From Actinomycetota bacterium (lineage in GTDB: Bacteria; Actinomycetota; Actinomycetes; Nanopelagicales; Nanopelagicaceae), in contig CANKCT010000031.1 of NCBI GenBank assembly GCA_947480465.1, positions 1 through 8,237 on the forward strand: 8,237 bases of DNA, in the 5' to 3' direction. Within the stretch, counting starts at the first letter, position 1. Each line of letters begins with the position of its first letter. A model generated the notes under the pieces. It was not told where the DNA came from. It made no database searches and saw nothing but the letters and a program-made list of their open reading frames with translations. A program made the position numbers and the translations under genes. Shown here piece after piece: positions 1 through 6,283 of this stretch.

Positions 1-674
1 AAGGTCTCGAAGCATCAGCGCGCAAGGCTCGATATGCCGCACTGGATGATGCCGGAAATAAATTAAATGCTGTCGCGATTTTTCTGGGACACACGCGCGA
101 TGATCAAGCTGAGACTGTTTTGTTGGGATTAGCACGTGGTTCGGGTACTCGCTCATTATCAGGAATGGCATCACACACTGGAAAATACATACGTCCACTG
201 CTCGCAATTACACACAAGCAAACGGAAGACCTATGTCAAGAAGTTGGTTTGAATATTTGGAGTGATCCACACAATTTTGATTCAAACTTTGCAAGAGTCC
301 GAGTTCGTACTGAGGCGATTCCAATTCTAGAAAATACAATTGGCCCTGGAATCTCCGAAGCTCTGGCTCGAAGTGCTGAACTATTGCGTCAAGATGCCGA
401 TGCACTCGATGCTTGGGCTGAGCAAGAGATGGGCCAACTCGTTCTGAGTGATTTAGATTGCACTTACTTAGCCGCATTGCCACGTGCGATTCGTAGCAGG
501 ATTATCCGTGCCGCTATTTATGCGGCTGGGGCTCCATCTGGCTCGATTTCAGCCGACCACATAGGCTCAGTTGAGGCCTTAGTCACGGACTGGAGCGGGC
601 AAGGGCCCTCTCACCTGCCCGGTGGTGTGAAGGTTGAGCGTTTTTCGGGCAGACTTTCGCTCTTACGTAACTGA
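1..674 (+). CDS. tilS: tRNA(Ile)-lysidine synthase TilS, 3' part (5' end outside window)
   Basis: TilS uses ATP to attach lysine to the wobble cytidine (C34) of the CAU-anticodon tRNA-Ile, converting it to lysidine so that the tRNA reads AUA and is charged with Ile; it is a cytoplasmic, essential enzyme. The frame is open from base 3 (bases 1-2 end a cut codon) and gives 223 residues before TGA at 672. Seen: ARKARYAAL, then the family signature [30 protein letters not shown], and a VRVR segment before [16 protein letters not shown]. It ends soon after a [11 protein letters not shown] segment, as in the shorter actinobacterial TilS proteins. The N-terminal SGGxDS ATP-pyrophosphatase loop lies upstream of the window. 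A TTG at 120 is internal to the conserved signature and is not a start. The hpt gene follows after 16 bases, a linkage common in bacteria. The identification is firm; only the 5' end is missing. Confidence 0.95.
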   Translation, partial: GLEASARKARYAALDDAGNKLNAVAIFLGHTRDDQAETVLLGLARGSGTRSLSGMASHTGKYIRPLLAITHKQTEDLCQEVGLNIWSDPHNFDSNFARVRVRTEAIPILENTIGPGISEALARSAELLRQDADALDAWAEQEMGQLVLSDLDCTYLAALPRAIRSRIIRAAIYAAGAPSGSISADHIGSVEALVTDWSGQGPSHLPGGVKVERFSGRLSLLRN

Positions 675-677
675 GCC

Positions 678-685
678 AAGGGGAG
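678..685 (+). promoter_or_regulatory. Shine-Dalgarno site deciding the hpt GTG start
   Basis: AAGGGGAG lies just after the tilS stop and ends 5 bases before GTG 691. It is the strongest ribosome-binding match in this part of the window, and it favours GTG 691 over an in-frame TTG at 634 that would overlap tilS and has no comparable site. Confidence 0.75.
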
Positions 686-690
686 TCTTT

Positions 691-1242
691 GTGGATTTAG
701 CTGGAGTTGAAAAGGATATCGAACGTGTTGTTGTAACTGAAGAAGAGTTACAAGCAAAGATTAAAGAGTTGGCTGCACGCGTAGACAAAGATTATGAAGG
801 CCAAGACTTACTTTTAATTGGCGTACTTAAAGGTGCAGTAATGGCCGTTGCCGATCTGTCTCGGGCCTTAAAGCGTCATGTTGAAATGGATTGGATGGCA
901 GTTTCTTCATATGGCTCTGGGACAAAATCAAGTGGTGTTGTGCGCATCCTAAAAGATTTGGATCGTGACATTACTGGTCGCAATGTTTTAATTGTTGAAG
1001 ACATTGTCGATTCTGGGCTTACCCTTTCATGGCTTAAAGCAAATCTTGAATCACGCGGAGTCGGAAGCGTAGAAATTCTTGCTATCTTGCGCAAACCAGA
1101 GGCAGCAAAAGTTGAGGTTGATGTTAAGTATGTTGGTTTTGAAATCCCAACTGATTTCGTAGTTGGATACGGGCTTGATTTCGATGAGAAATATCGCAAC
1201 CTTCCATTTATTGCTGTGCTTGCTAAGCACATGTATTCATAG
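691..1242 (+). CDS. hpt: Hypoxanthine(-guanine) phosphoribosyltransferase
   Basis: This cytoplasmic purine-salvage enzyme transfers the phosphoribosyl group of PRPP to hypoxanthine and usually guanine, making IMP and GMP. From GTG 691 the protein is 183 residues, close to the family norm of about 180. Seen: LLIGVLKGA near the N-terminus (PRPP/pyrophosphate loop), [11 protein letters not shown] (the flexible loop with the conserved Ser-Tyr pair), and the PRPP-binding signature [13 protein letters not shown] at residues 99-111, with acidic E103/D104 and D107, the position of the catalytic base in the family. VGFEIP and [15 protein letters not shown] near the C-terminus match the purine-binding part. 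An in-frame TTG at 634 would add 19 residues and overlap tilS by 41 bases, but the strong Shine-Dalgarno supports GTG 691. It lies between tilS and ftsH, as in many bacteria, and is probably co-transcribed with tilS. Preference between hypoxanthine and guanine cannot be read here. Confidence 0.95.
   Translation: MDLAGVEKDIERVVVTEEELQAKIKELAARVDKDYEGQDLLLIGVLKGAVMAVADLSRALKRHVEMDWMAVSSYGSGTKSSGVVRILKDLDRDITGRNVLIVEDIVDSGLTLSWLKANLESRGVGSVEILAILRKPEAAKVEVDVKYVGFEIPTDFVVGYGLDFDEKYRNLPFIAVLAKHMYS
1215..1231 (+). other. Short perfect inverted repeat at the hpt 3' end
   Basis: TGTGCTT, a 3-base loop GCT, then AAGCACA form a 7-bp perfect stem inside the last codons of hpt, about 38 bases before the ftsH start. 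No T-run follows, so it is not an intrinsic terminator. It may be chance or a weak RNA structure between hpt and ftsH. Confidence 0.3.
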
Positions 1243-1268
1243 ATCAATTTAAGAAACGAGAGATATAA

Positions 1269-3332
1269 ATGTCTGAAACGAAGAAACCAGTAAAAAAATC
1301 AACGAAAAAGAATTCGTTGACGAAGAGTTTTACTGGAAGTTCCAACCCCAAGAAGCCTGTTACTCGTGCAGGGCGAATTTTTCGCGGTCCACTATTTTGG
1401 ATTCTGGTCGCAATTCTTGCCGTTTCACTTTTTGGTCAAATAACTGCGGCAGGAAATCGCTACACACAGATTGAAACATCTCAAGCATTAGATGCAATTT
1501 CACAGTCAAATGTGTTGTCAGCAGAAGTAGTTGATAAAGATCAGAAAATTCGTCTAATTCTGAAGCCAGGGGTGACAATCAAAGGTGCTAGTAAAGTTGA
1601 GGCATCCTATGTTGCTCGGCAAGAACCAACCATTGTTGATGCACTGACTTCTAATTCACCAGCCGAAGGTTGGAATGTTCGAGTTCCAACACAGTCACTG
1701 CTCGTATCTTTCCTATTCTCAATTTTCCCATTTTTGCTTATTGGCTTTTTGTTCTTCTGGATGATGAGCCAGGCACAAGGTGGCAATAAAGTCTTTCAGT
1801 TCGGAAAATCGCGCGCAAAACTTCAAAGCAATGATGTACCAAAAACTACTTTTAAAGATGTTGCTGGTGCTGATGAGGCAATTGCCGAACTTGAAGAGAT
1901 TAAGGATTTTCTAGCCAATCCGGAAAAGTACGGAGTATTAGGAGCAAAGATTCCAAAAGGAGTTTTACTCTTTGGTCCTCCCGGAACCGGTAAGACATTA
2001 CTTGCTCGCGCTGTAGCCGGTGAAGCAGGTGTTCCTTTTTATTCCATATCCGGTTCAGATTTCGTCGAAATGTTTGTAGGTGTAGGAGCAGCGCGTGTGC
2101 GCGACTTGTTTAATCAAGCAAAAGAAAATTCTCCTGCAATTGTTTTTGTTGATGAGATTGATGCGGTTGGTCGTCAACGTGGGGCAGGTATGGGTGGTGG
2201 ACACGATGAACGTGAGCAGACACTTAATCAGCTTTTAGTTGAGATGGATGGCTTTGAAGAAAATACAAAAGTAATTCTCATAGCAGCAACAAACCGTCCC
2301 GATGTCTTAGACCCAGCGCTATTGCGGCCAGGGCGCTTTGATCGTCAAATAGCCGTTGATCGACCAGACCTCAAGGGACGCGAAGCGATTCTGGCTGTGC
2401 ATGCAAAAAATAAGCCAATAGGTGATGATGTGAAGTTAATTGATTATGCCCGCCGTACACCAGGCTTTACTGGCGCAGATCTTGCAAACGTTCTTAATGA
2501 AGCCGCTTTGTTAACTGCCCGAGAAGAAAAGAAGTTGATTTCAAACGCTGAGCTTGATGAAGCAATTGACCGGGTAATGGCAGGTCCTCAGCGAAAGTCT
2601 CGAATCATGAGCGATGATGAGCGTCGCGTTACTGCTTACCATGAGGCCGGCCACGCTTTGGTTGCGCATGCACTTCCACACACTGATCCGGTTCATAAAA
2701 TTACAATCATGCCTCGTGGTCGTGCATTGGGTTACACAATGATTCTTCCTGATGAGGATCGTTATTCAACTACTCGTAATCAACTTCTCGATCAATTAGC
2801 GTATTCACTCGGTGGACGCGCAGCTGAAGAGTTAATTTTCCATGATCCCTCAACTGGTGCTTCCAATGATATTGAGAAAGCAACAGCATTGGCGCGTGCC
2901 ATGGTTACTCAATACGGAATGACTGAAGCTATTGGTGCGATTAAACTTGGTGCTGGAAGCGATGCGCCATTCATGGGTCGCGACTACGGGCATCAACGTG
3001 ATTACTCTGAGAGCATCGCAGGTCTAGTAGATAGTGAAATACGTAAACTCATTGAAAATGCGCATCAAGAAGCTTTTGATATCTTGGTCGCAAATCGCAG
3101 AATTTTAGATGAAATGGTTTTAGTTCTCCTTGATAAGGAAACTATTAACAAAGATGAGATTGCCGATATTTTCAGGAAAGTTAAGGCGGTAACATCACGA
3201 CCTGCATGGACAGGCTCGGCCACGCGAGTACCTTCTGATCAACCGCCGGTAGAAATTCCCGTACGCGCAGTCGAGGTTGTAGAAGTCAAAAAACCAACTC
3301 GTCGCAAGAAGGCTACAAGTGCCGATCAATAA
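1269..3332 (+). CDS. ftsH: ATP-dependent zinc metalloprotease FtsH
   Basis: FtsH is a membrane-anchored hexameric AAA+ protease that unfolds and degrades damaged membrane proteins and some regulators. Seen in the 687 residues: a Lys-rich cytoplasmic N-terminus (1-37), FRGP then membrane helix 1 (about 41-60), an extracytoplasmic domain (about 61-143), membrane helix 2 (about 144-166), Walker A GPPGTGKT (236-243), pore motif FVG (269-271), Walker B IVFVDEID (291-298), the second region of homology with arginine fingers R353 and R356, zinc site HEAGH (458-462; catalytic E459), and the third zinc ligand D534 in SNDIEKAT. The C-terminal tail is variable and basic. All catalytic residues are present. 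ATG 1269 follows GAGAG at 1258-1262; no other Met precedes helix 1. Compared with remembered actinobacterial FtsH proteins, which begin near FRGP, the N-terminus is about 35 residues longer. The last 14 bases overlap folE. Confidence 0.98.
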   Translation: MSETKKPVKKSTKKNSLTKSFTGSSNPKKPVTRAGRIFRGPLFWILVAILAVSLFGQITAAGNRYTQIETSQALDAISQSNVLSAEVVDKDQKIRLILKPGVTIKGASKVEASYVARQEPTIVDALTSNSPAEGWNVRVPTQSLLVSFLFSIFPFLLIGFLFFWMMSQAQGGNKVFQFGKSRAKLQSNDVPKTTFKDVAGADEAIAELEEIKDFLANPEKYGVLGAKIPKGVLLFGPPGTGKTLLARAVAGEAGVPFYSISGSDFVEMFVGVGAARVRDLFNQAKENSPAIVFVDEIDAVGRQRGAGMGGGHDEREQTLNQLLVEMDGFEENTKVILIAATNRPDVLDPALLRPGRFDRQIAVDRPDLKGREAILAVHAKNKPIGDDVKLIDYARRTPGFTGADLANVLNEAALLTAREEKKLISNAELDEAIDRVMAGPQRKSRIMSDDERRVTAYHEAGHALVAHALPHTDPVHKITIMPRGRALGYTMILPDEDRYSTTRNQLLDQLAYSLGGRAAEELIFHDPSTGASNDIEKATALARAMVTQYGMTEAIGAIKLGAGSDAPFMGRDYGHQRDYSESIAGLVDSEIRKLIENAHQEAFDILVANRRILDEMVLVLLDKETINKDEIADIFRKVKAVTSRPAWTGSATRVPSDQPPVEIPVRAVEVVEVKKPTRRKKATSADQ
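3306..3312 (+). promoter_or_regulatory. Shine-Dalgarno site for folE inside ftsH
   Basis: AAGAAGG sits in the Lys codons near the ftsH 3' end and ends 6 bases before GTG 3319. It is why the overlapping GTG is preferred as the folE start and suggests that folE translation follows that of ftsH. Confidence 0.65.
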
Positions 3333-3921
3333 AGTCTCTGTCACCGATGGGCGAGCTTCAGGCCCATATGATCAAGCGCGAGCAGAGCGTGCAATACGTG
3401 AGCTTTTACTTGCCCTGGGTGAAGATCCAGATAGAGATGGGCTAAAAGATACGCCAGCTCGTGTTGCTCGTGCCTTGAAAGAAAACTTTGGCGGACTTTG
3501 GCAAGCGCCAGAAGATGTCTTAACAACTACATTTGATATCGGTCATGAAGAGTTAGTTATCGTGCGCGACATTGAATTCTTTTCACACTGCGAACACCAC
3601 TTAACACCTTTTCATGGTGTTGCACACATCGGATACATCCCTCGAGGAAAAATCACAGGTCTTTCAAAGTTGGCGCGCTTAGTAGATGTTTATGCCAAGC
3701 GCCCTCAGGTACAAGAACGACTGACTACGCAAATTGCGGATGCGCTAGTTGAGATTCTTGACCCACTAGGAGTCATTGTCATTATTGACTGTGAACATAT
3801 GTGTATGTCGATGCGCGGTGTTAAGAAATCACAAGCACGCACAACGACTAGCGCTGTTCGTGGTGCACTTCTTAATGCTGCAACGCGCGCCGAAGCGATT
3901 AGTCTCATTACACATAGGTAA
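3319..3921 (+). CDS. folE: GTP cyclohydrolase I (zinc type, FolE)
   Basis: FolE opens the imidazole ring of GTP to give 7,8-dihydroneopterin triphosphate and formate, the committed step of folate synthesis; it is a cytoplasmic toroidal decamer. The 200-residue protein fits the family. Seen: [18 protein letters not shown] near the N-terminus, [14 protein letters not shown] with zinc ligands C91 and H94, [23 protein letters not shown], and [11 protein letters not shown] with the third zinc ligand C162. The spacing from C91 to C162 equals that of Cys110 to Cys181 in the E. coli enzyme, so this is the zinc-dependent type IA enzyme and not the FolE2 type. GTG 3319 overlaps ftsH by 14 bases and has its own AAGAAGG site. 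It leads the folate cassette folE-folP-folB-folK. Its product also feeds other pterin and deazapurine routes in some bacteria, but no such gene is in the window. Confidence 0.97.
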   Translation: MPINKVSVTDGRASGPYDQARAERAIRELLLALGEDPDRDGLKDTPARVARALKENFGGLWQAPEDVLTTTFDIGHEELVIVRDIEFFSHCEHHLTPFHGVAHIGYIPRGKITGLSKLARLVDVYAKRPQVQERLTTQIADALVEILDPLGVIVIIDCEHMCMSMRGVKKSQARTTTSAVRGALLNAATRAEAISLITHR

Positions 3922-3924
3922 GCC

Positions 3925-4677
3925 ATGAAGATCATGGGGATTCTCAATGTAACGCCGGATTCATTTGCAGATGGCGGCCGTCATAATTCATGTGAGGATG
4001 CAGTTAAACATGCACGGGCCATGATCGCCGAAGGTGTAGACGTCATCGATGTTGGAGGCGAATCAACTCGACCTGGTGCTGAACGAGTAAGTGAAGCAGA
4101 AGAAATTGCTCGAGTTATTCCGGTAATAACTGAACTAGCTAAAGATGGTGTTCCAATCAGTATTGACACTATGCGCGCAAGCACTGCTTTGGCAGCTGTT
4201 AACGCAGGCGCTCAGATAATTAATGATGTCAGTGGGGGGTTAGCTGATCCCGAGATGTTAGCTATGGCAGCTGATCTCAATGTTAGGTATATCGCGATGC
4301 ATTGGCGTGGGGCTTCAAAGGATATGAACTCAAAGGCAATCTATGGCGATGTCGTGCAGGAAGTGATATCCGAACTACAAGCCCGTATTACTGCAGCAAT
4401 AGATGCGGGAATTGAGCCGGAAAATCTAGTTTTAGACCCGGGAATTGGCTTTGCCAAAGATGCCGAACACAACTGGGCAATTATAAATGGGATTGAAGAA
4501 TTTGTATCCCTCGGTTATCCAGTTTTAGTTGGTGCATCTCGCAAGCGTTTTCTGGGTGGTGACTCCCCGGATGAGCGCGAAGCTGCAAGTATCGCACTCA
4601 CAAAGCAACTTTCAACTTCTGGTATTTGGGGAGTTAGAGTTCACTCTGTGAAGCCCCATAAAGAAGCGATCGCATGA
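3925..4677 (+). CDS. folP: Dihydropteroate synthase
   Basis: FolP condenses 6-hydroxymethyl-7,8-dihydropterin diphosphate with p-aminobenzoate to form 7,8-dihydropteroate; it is the sulfonamide target. The protein is a TIM barrel. Seen: ILNVTPDSFADGG at the N-terminus (N8 is the Mg/diphosphate position), DVGGESTRPGA (42-52), IDTMRA, INDVSGG, IAMHW, LVLDPGIGFAK with D171, ASRKRF (204-209; K207 is the catalytic-site Lys) and RVHSV (238-242). Two oddities: the motif is usually RVHDV, here Ser241, and the protein stops 9 residues after it, giving 250 residues where about 265-285 is usual. ATG 3925 lies 3 bases after folE with AGG at 3916-3918; M4 (3934) is a possible alternative. The stop overlaps folB in ATGA. 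Pterin-binding residues look intact, so an active enzyme is likely, though a divergent FolP2-like role cannot be excluded by eye. Confidence 0.94.
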   Translation: MKIMGILNVTPDSFADGGRHNSCEDAVKHARAMIAEGVDVIDVGGESTRPGAERVSEAEEIARVIPVITELAKDGVPISIDTMRASTALAAVNAGAQIINDVSGGLADPEMLAMAADLNVRYIAMHWRGASKDMNSKAIYGDVVQEVISELQARITAAIDAGIEPENLVLDPGIGFAKDAEHNWAIINGIEEFVSLGYPVLVGASRKRFLGGDSPDEREAASIALTKQLSTSGIWGVRVHSVKPHKEAIA

Positions 4678-5039
4678 TGAGCGATGCAATTACGCTTACA
4701 GGTATTCATGGATTTGGTTTTCACGGTTTGTTCGAACACGAGCGTACAAATGGTCAAGATTTTTACGTAGATTTATCCCTCTCTGTGGATTTATCCCAAG
4801 CATCAAAAAGTGATTCGATTGATGACACAGTAAATTATGCAGAAATTACTGATTTAGTTGTTGAAGAAATTACATCTAATCCGGTTTCGCTCATTGAAAA
4901 ACTAGCATGGCGCATAGGGGAGCGCGTATTACTCGAGCATAAAAAAGTTAGCGCAGTGACGGTAACTGTTCATAAACCACAAGCGCCTGTTGCAGCCTCA
5001 GTCAAAGATATTGCCGTGCATATCACTCGCACGCGATGA
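4674..5039 (+). CDS. folB: Dihydroneopterin aldolase
   Basis: FolB cleaves 7,8-dihydroneopterin to 6-hydroxymethyl-7,8-dihydropterin and glycolaldehyde, and can epimerise its substrate; it forms a cytoplasmic octameric ring in the tunnelling fold. Length is 121 residues, normal for the family. Aligned by eye with the Staphylococcus aureus enzyme, the functional residues are E23 in GFHGLFEHER, Y55 in DDTVNYAEI, E75 in SLIEKLAWRI (pterin anchor) and catalytic K101 in VHKPQAP. The FEHER form is the actinobacterial version. ATG 4674 overlaps the folP stop (ATGA), with AAAGAAG at 4660-4666 and a 7-base spacer; a second ATG follows directly at 4677, so the start is uncertain by one codon. It ends in another ATGA overlap with folK. 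The phosphatase that turns FolE product into its substrate is not encoded nearby. Confidence 0.96.
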   Translation: MMSDAITLTGIHGFGFHGLFEHERTNGQDFYVDLSLSVDLSQASKSDSIDDTVNYAEITDLVVEEITSNPVSLIEKLAWRIGERVLLEHKKVSAVTVTVHKPQAPVAASVKDIAVHITRTR

Positions 5040-5491
5040 AAGCAGTAGTAGCTCTAGGTTCAAACCTGGACAATCCCGAAGAAAACTTGAATATTGCGAT
5101 TAAGTTATTGAAGGATGCGACCGAAGTAATTGCAGTTTCTTCCTATTACATTACTGCGCCAGTAGGTGGACCAGATCAACCTGACTATGTTAATGCGGTC
5201 TGCATTCTTGAAAGCGAACTTCCTGCCCTTGATTTGTTATCACTATTGCAAGGTATTGAAAAAACTTTGGGTAGAGAACGAATAGTTCATTGGGGACCTC
5301 GCACTATTGATTTGGACTTGATTCAATATGGTGGGTTACTTAGTAAGAGTGCTGAATTAGAGCTTCCACACCCACGTGCCCATGAGCGCAGATTTGTTTT
5401 AGAGCCTTGGCTAGAAATCGAGGCAGATGCCTTACTGCTCACTCACGGACGGGTGGATCAGATTTTGGCGCAATTGGAGCTTAACCCTTAA
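5036..5491 (+). CDS. folK: 6-hydroxymethyl-7,8-dihydropterin pyrophosphokinase
   Basis: FolK transfers diphosphate from ATP to 6-hydroxymethyl-7,8-dihydropterin, making the substrate of FolP. Seen in 151 residues: ALGSNLDNPEENL at the N-terminus, the pterin-binding stretch SSYYITAPVGGPDQPDYVNAV, then HWGPRTIDLDLIQYG with R89 and the two magnesium ligands D92 and D94, and LPHPRAHERRFVLEPW near the C-terminus. Length is near the usual 155-180. ATG 5036 overlaps the folB stop (ATGA). No purine-rich Shine-Dalgarno is visible in the bases before it, so ribosomes finishing folB probably restart here. In mycobacteria three further genes, including DUF3180 and DUF2520 proteins, lie between folK and panC; here only 42 bases do. 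Confidence 0.96.
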   Translation: MKAVVALGSNLDNPEENLNIAIKLLKDATEVIAVSSYYITAPVGGPDQPDYVNAVCILESELPALDLLSLLQGIEKTLGRERIVHWGPRTIDLDLIQYGGLLSKSAELELPHPRAHERRFVLEPWLEIEADALLLTHGRVDQILAQLELNP

Positions 5492-5494
5492 ACT
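5465..5494 (+). promoter_or_regulatory. Possible weak promoter ahead of panC
   Basis: TTGGCG (5465-5470), 18 bases, then TAAACT (5489-5494) each match 4 of 6 positions of the housekeeping sigma consensus. They span the folK 3' end, just before the longest intergenic gap in the window (42 bases). Transcription would start near 5501. This is a weak match that could occur by chance. Confidence 0.25.
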
Positions 5495-5517
5495 AAATCC
5501 ACCTCGCCCGGTACCTG

Positions 5518-5529
5518 AAAGGACTGGAG
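5518..5529 (+). promoter_or_regulatory. Shine-Dalgarno region for panC
   Basis: AAAGGA (5518-5523) and GGAG (5526-5529) lie 10 and 4 bases before ATG 5534. The site matters because PanC looks short at its N-terminus. The in-frame TGA at 5516-5518 rules out an earlier start, and this site supports ATG 5534 as the real one. Confidence 0.6.
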
Positions 5530-5533
5530 CCTT

Positions 5534-6283
5534 ATGAGCGTTTTAGTTCCAACAATGGGAGCCCTTCACAAGGGGCATCAAGCTTTGATTAAGCGCGCTC
5601 GCAGCATGAGCAAAGAGGTTGTTGTCAGTATTTTTATTAATCCATTGCAATTTGAAAACGCAGAAGATATTGAAAAATACCCTCGAAGCCCCGAGCGAGA
5701 TATTCAATTGGCAACTCTGGCTGGGGCTACCGAAATTTGGATGCCCGATTATGAGGAAATATATCCAGGAGAGATTAAAAAATTAAAGGCTTCACCTATT
5801 GGAGATTTATTTGAAGGCGCATCAAGACCGGGTCATTTTGATGGTGTAGTCACCGTTGTAAATCGATTATTTGAAATTGTAAAACCAGAGTCAGCAATCT
5901 TCGGCGAAAAAGATTTCCAGCAACTTCAAATAATTCGCAGCATGGGAAGCAAAGTCGAAATTATAGGTGTGCCTACAGTACGCGAATTCGATGGCCTGGC
6001 TTTATCTTCTCGTAATATCCGCCTCAGCGAAACCGGACGTATAAGTGCAAATGTTATTTATCGCGCCATGGCAGCAGCAAAGTTAGCACCAACAGTTGCT
6101 ATCGCCCAAGAGATTATTAACACCACACTTTCAACTGATTCAGTTTTTAAGTGTGACTACGCAGTGATTATCGATGAAGACAGTTTTTCTCTGGCAACAG
6201 ATGCAACTCAAAACAAGCGCGCAATCATCGCCGGTTGGATAGATGGCGTGCGCTTAATAGATAACATGAGAATGGGTGCCTAA
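5534..6283 (+). CDS. panC: Pantothenate synthetase with short N-terminus
   Basis: PanC joins pantoate and beta-alanine using ATP, through a pantoyl-adenylate, to make pantothenate. Seen in 249 residues: the ATP-binding PTMGALHKGH (6-15; M8, H12, H15), SIFINPLQF (pantoate site), YPRSPERD, HFDGVVTVVNRLF, GEKDFQQ (124-130), GVPTVRE, the KMSKS-equivalent LSSRNIRLS with S158, S159 and R160, and RLIDNM at the end. Active-site motifs are intact. Oddities: the protein starts about 4 residues before PTMG, whereas E. coli PanC has about 24 more and the M. tuberculosis enzyme about 32 more, so the first strand and helix are missing; an in-frame stop at 5516 excludes a longer form. The stretch between QQL and GVPTVRE is about 4 residues shorter than usual. 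No panB or panD is adjacent; panD normally follows in actinobacteria. It overlaps coaX by one base (TAATG). Confidence 0.93.
   Translation: MSVLVPTMGALHKGHQALIKRARSMSKEVVVSIFINPLQFENAEDIEKYPRSPERDIQLATLAGATEIWMPDYEEIYPGEIKKLKASPIGDLFEGASRPGHFDGVVTVVNRLFEIVKPESAIFGEKDFQQLQIIRSMGSKVEIIGVPTVREFDGLALSSRNIRLSETGRISANVIYRAMAAAKLAPTVAIAQEIINTTLSTDSVFKCDYAVIIDEDSFSLATDATQNKRAIIAGWIDGVRLIDNMRMGA

Noticed and set aside
612..645. Possible intrinsic terminator at the end of tilS
   Set aside because: The T-run at 641-645 is some 20 bases from the GC-rich hairpin and inside the tilS coding region, so it does not have terminator geometry.
634..690. In-frame TTG at 634 as the hpt start
   Set aside because: It would overlap tilS by 41 bases and add 19 residues with no family match. 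GTG 691 has a strong AAGGGGAG site 5 bases upstream and gives the normal length.
1360..1578. Minus-strand open frames here and opposite hpt, folE, folP, coaX and lysS
   Set aside because: Each lies opposite a well-supported gene, has no recognisable domain or ribosome site, and has Ser/Thr-rich or irregular composition typical of antisense shadows.
3306..3325. Tetrahydrofolate riboswitch or other leader before the folate genes
   Set aside because: folE starts inside ftsH, leaving no untranslated leader for such a structure.
3934..3936. Second Met (M4) as the folP start
   Set aside because: Possible, but ATG 3925 sits in better context after AGG at 3916-3918, and the difference is only three residues.
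5519..5533. AAGG...CCTT hairpin hiding the panC ribosome site
   Set aside because: Only a 4-bp stem with a 7-base loop, too weak to claim as regulation.
6002..6028. LSSRNIRLS in PanC instead of the more familiar SSRNxYL
   Set aside because: Arg at this position occurs in other PanC families as far as I recall, and the catalytic Ser-Ser-Arg is intact.
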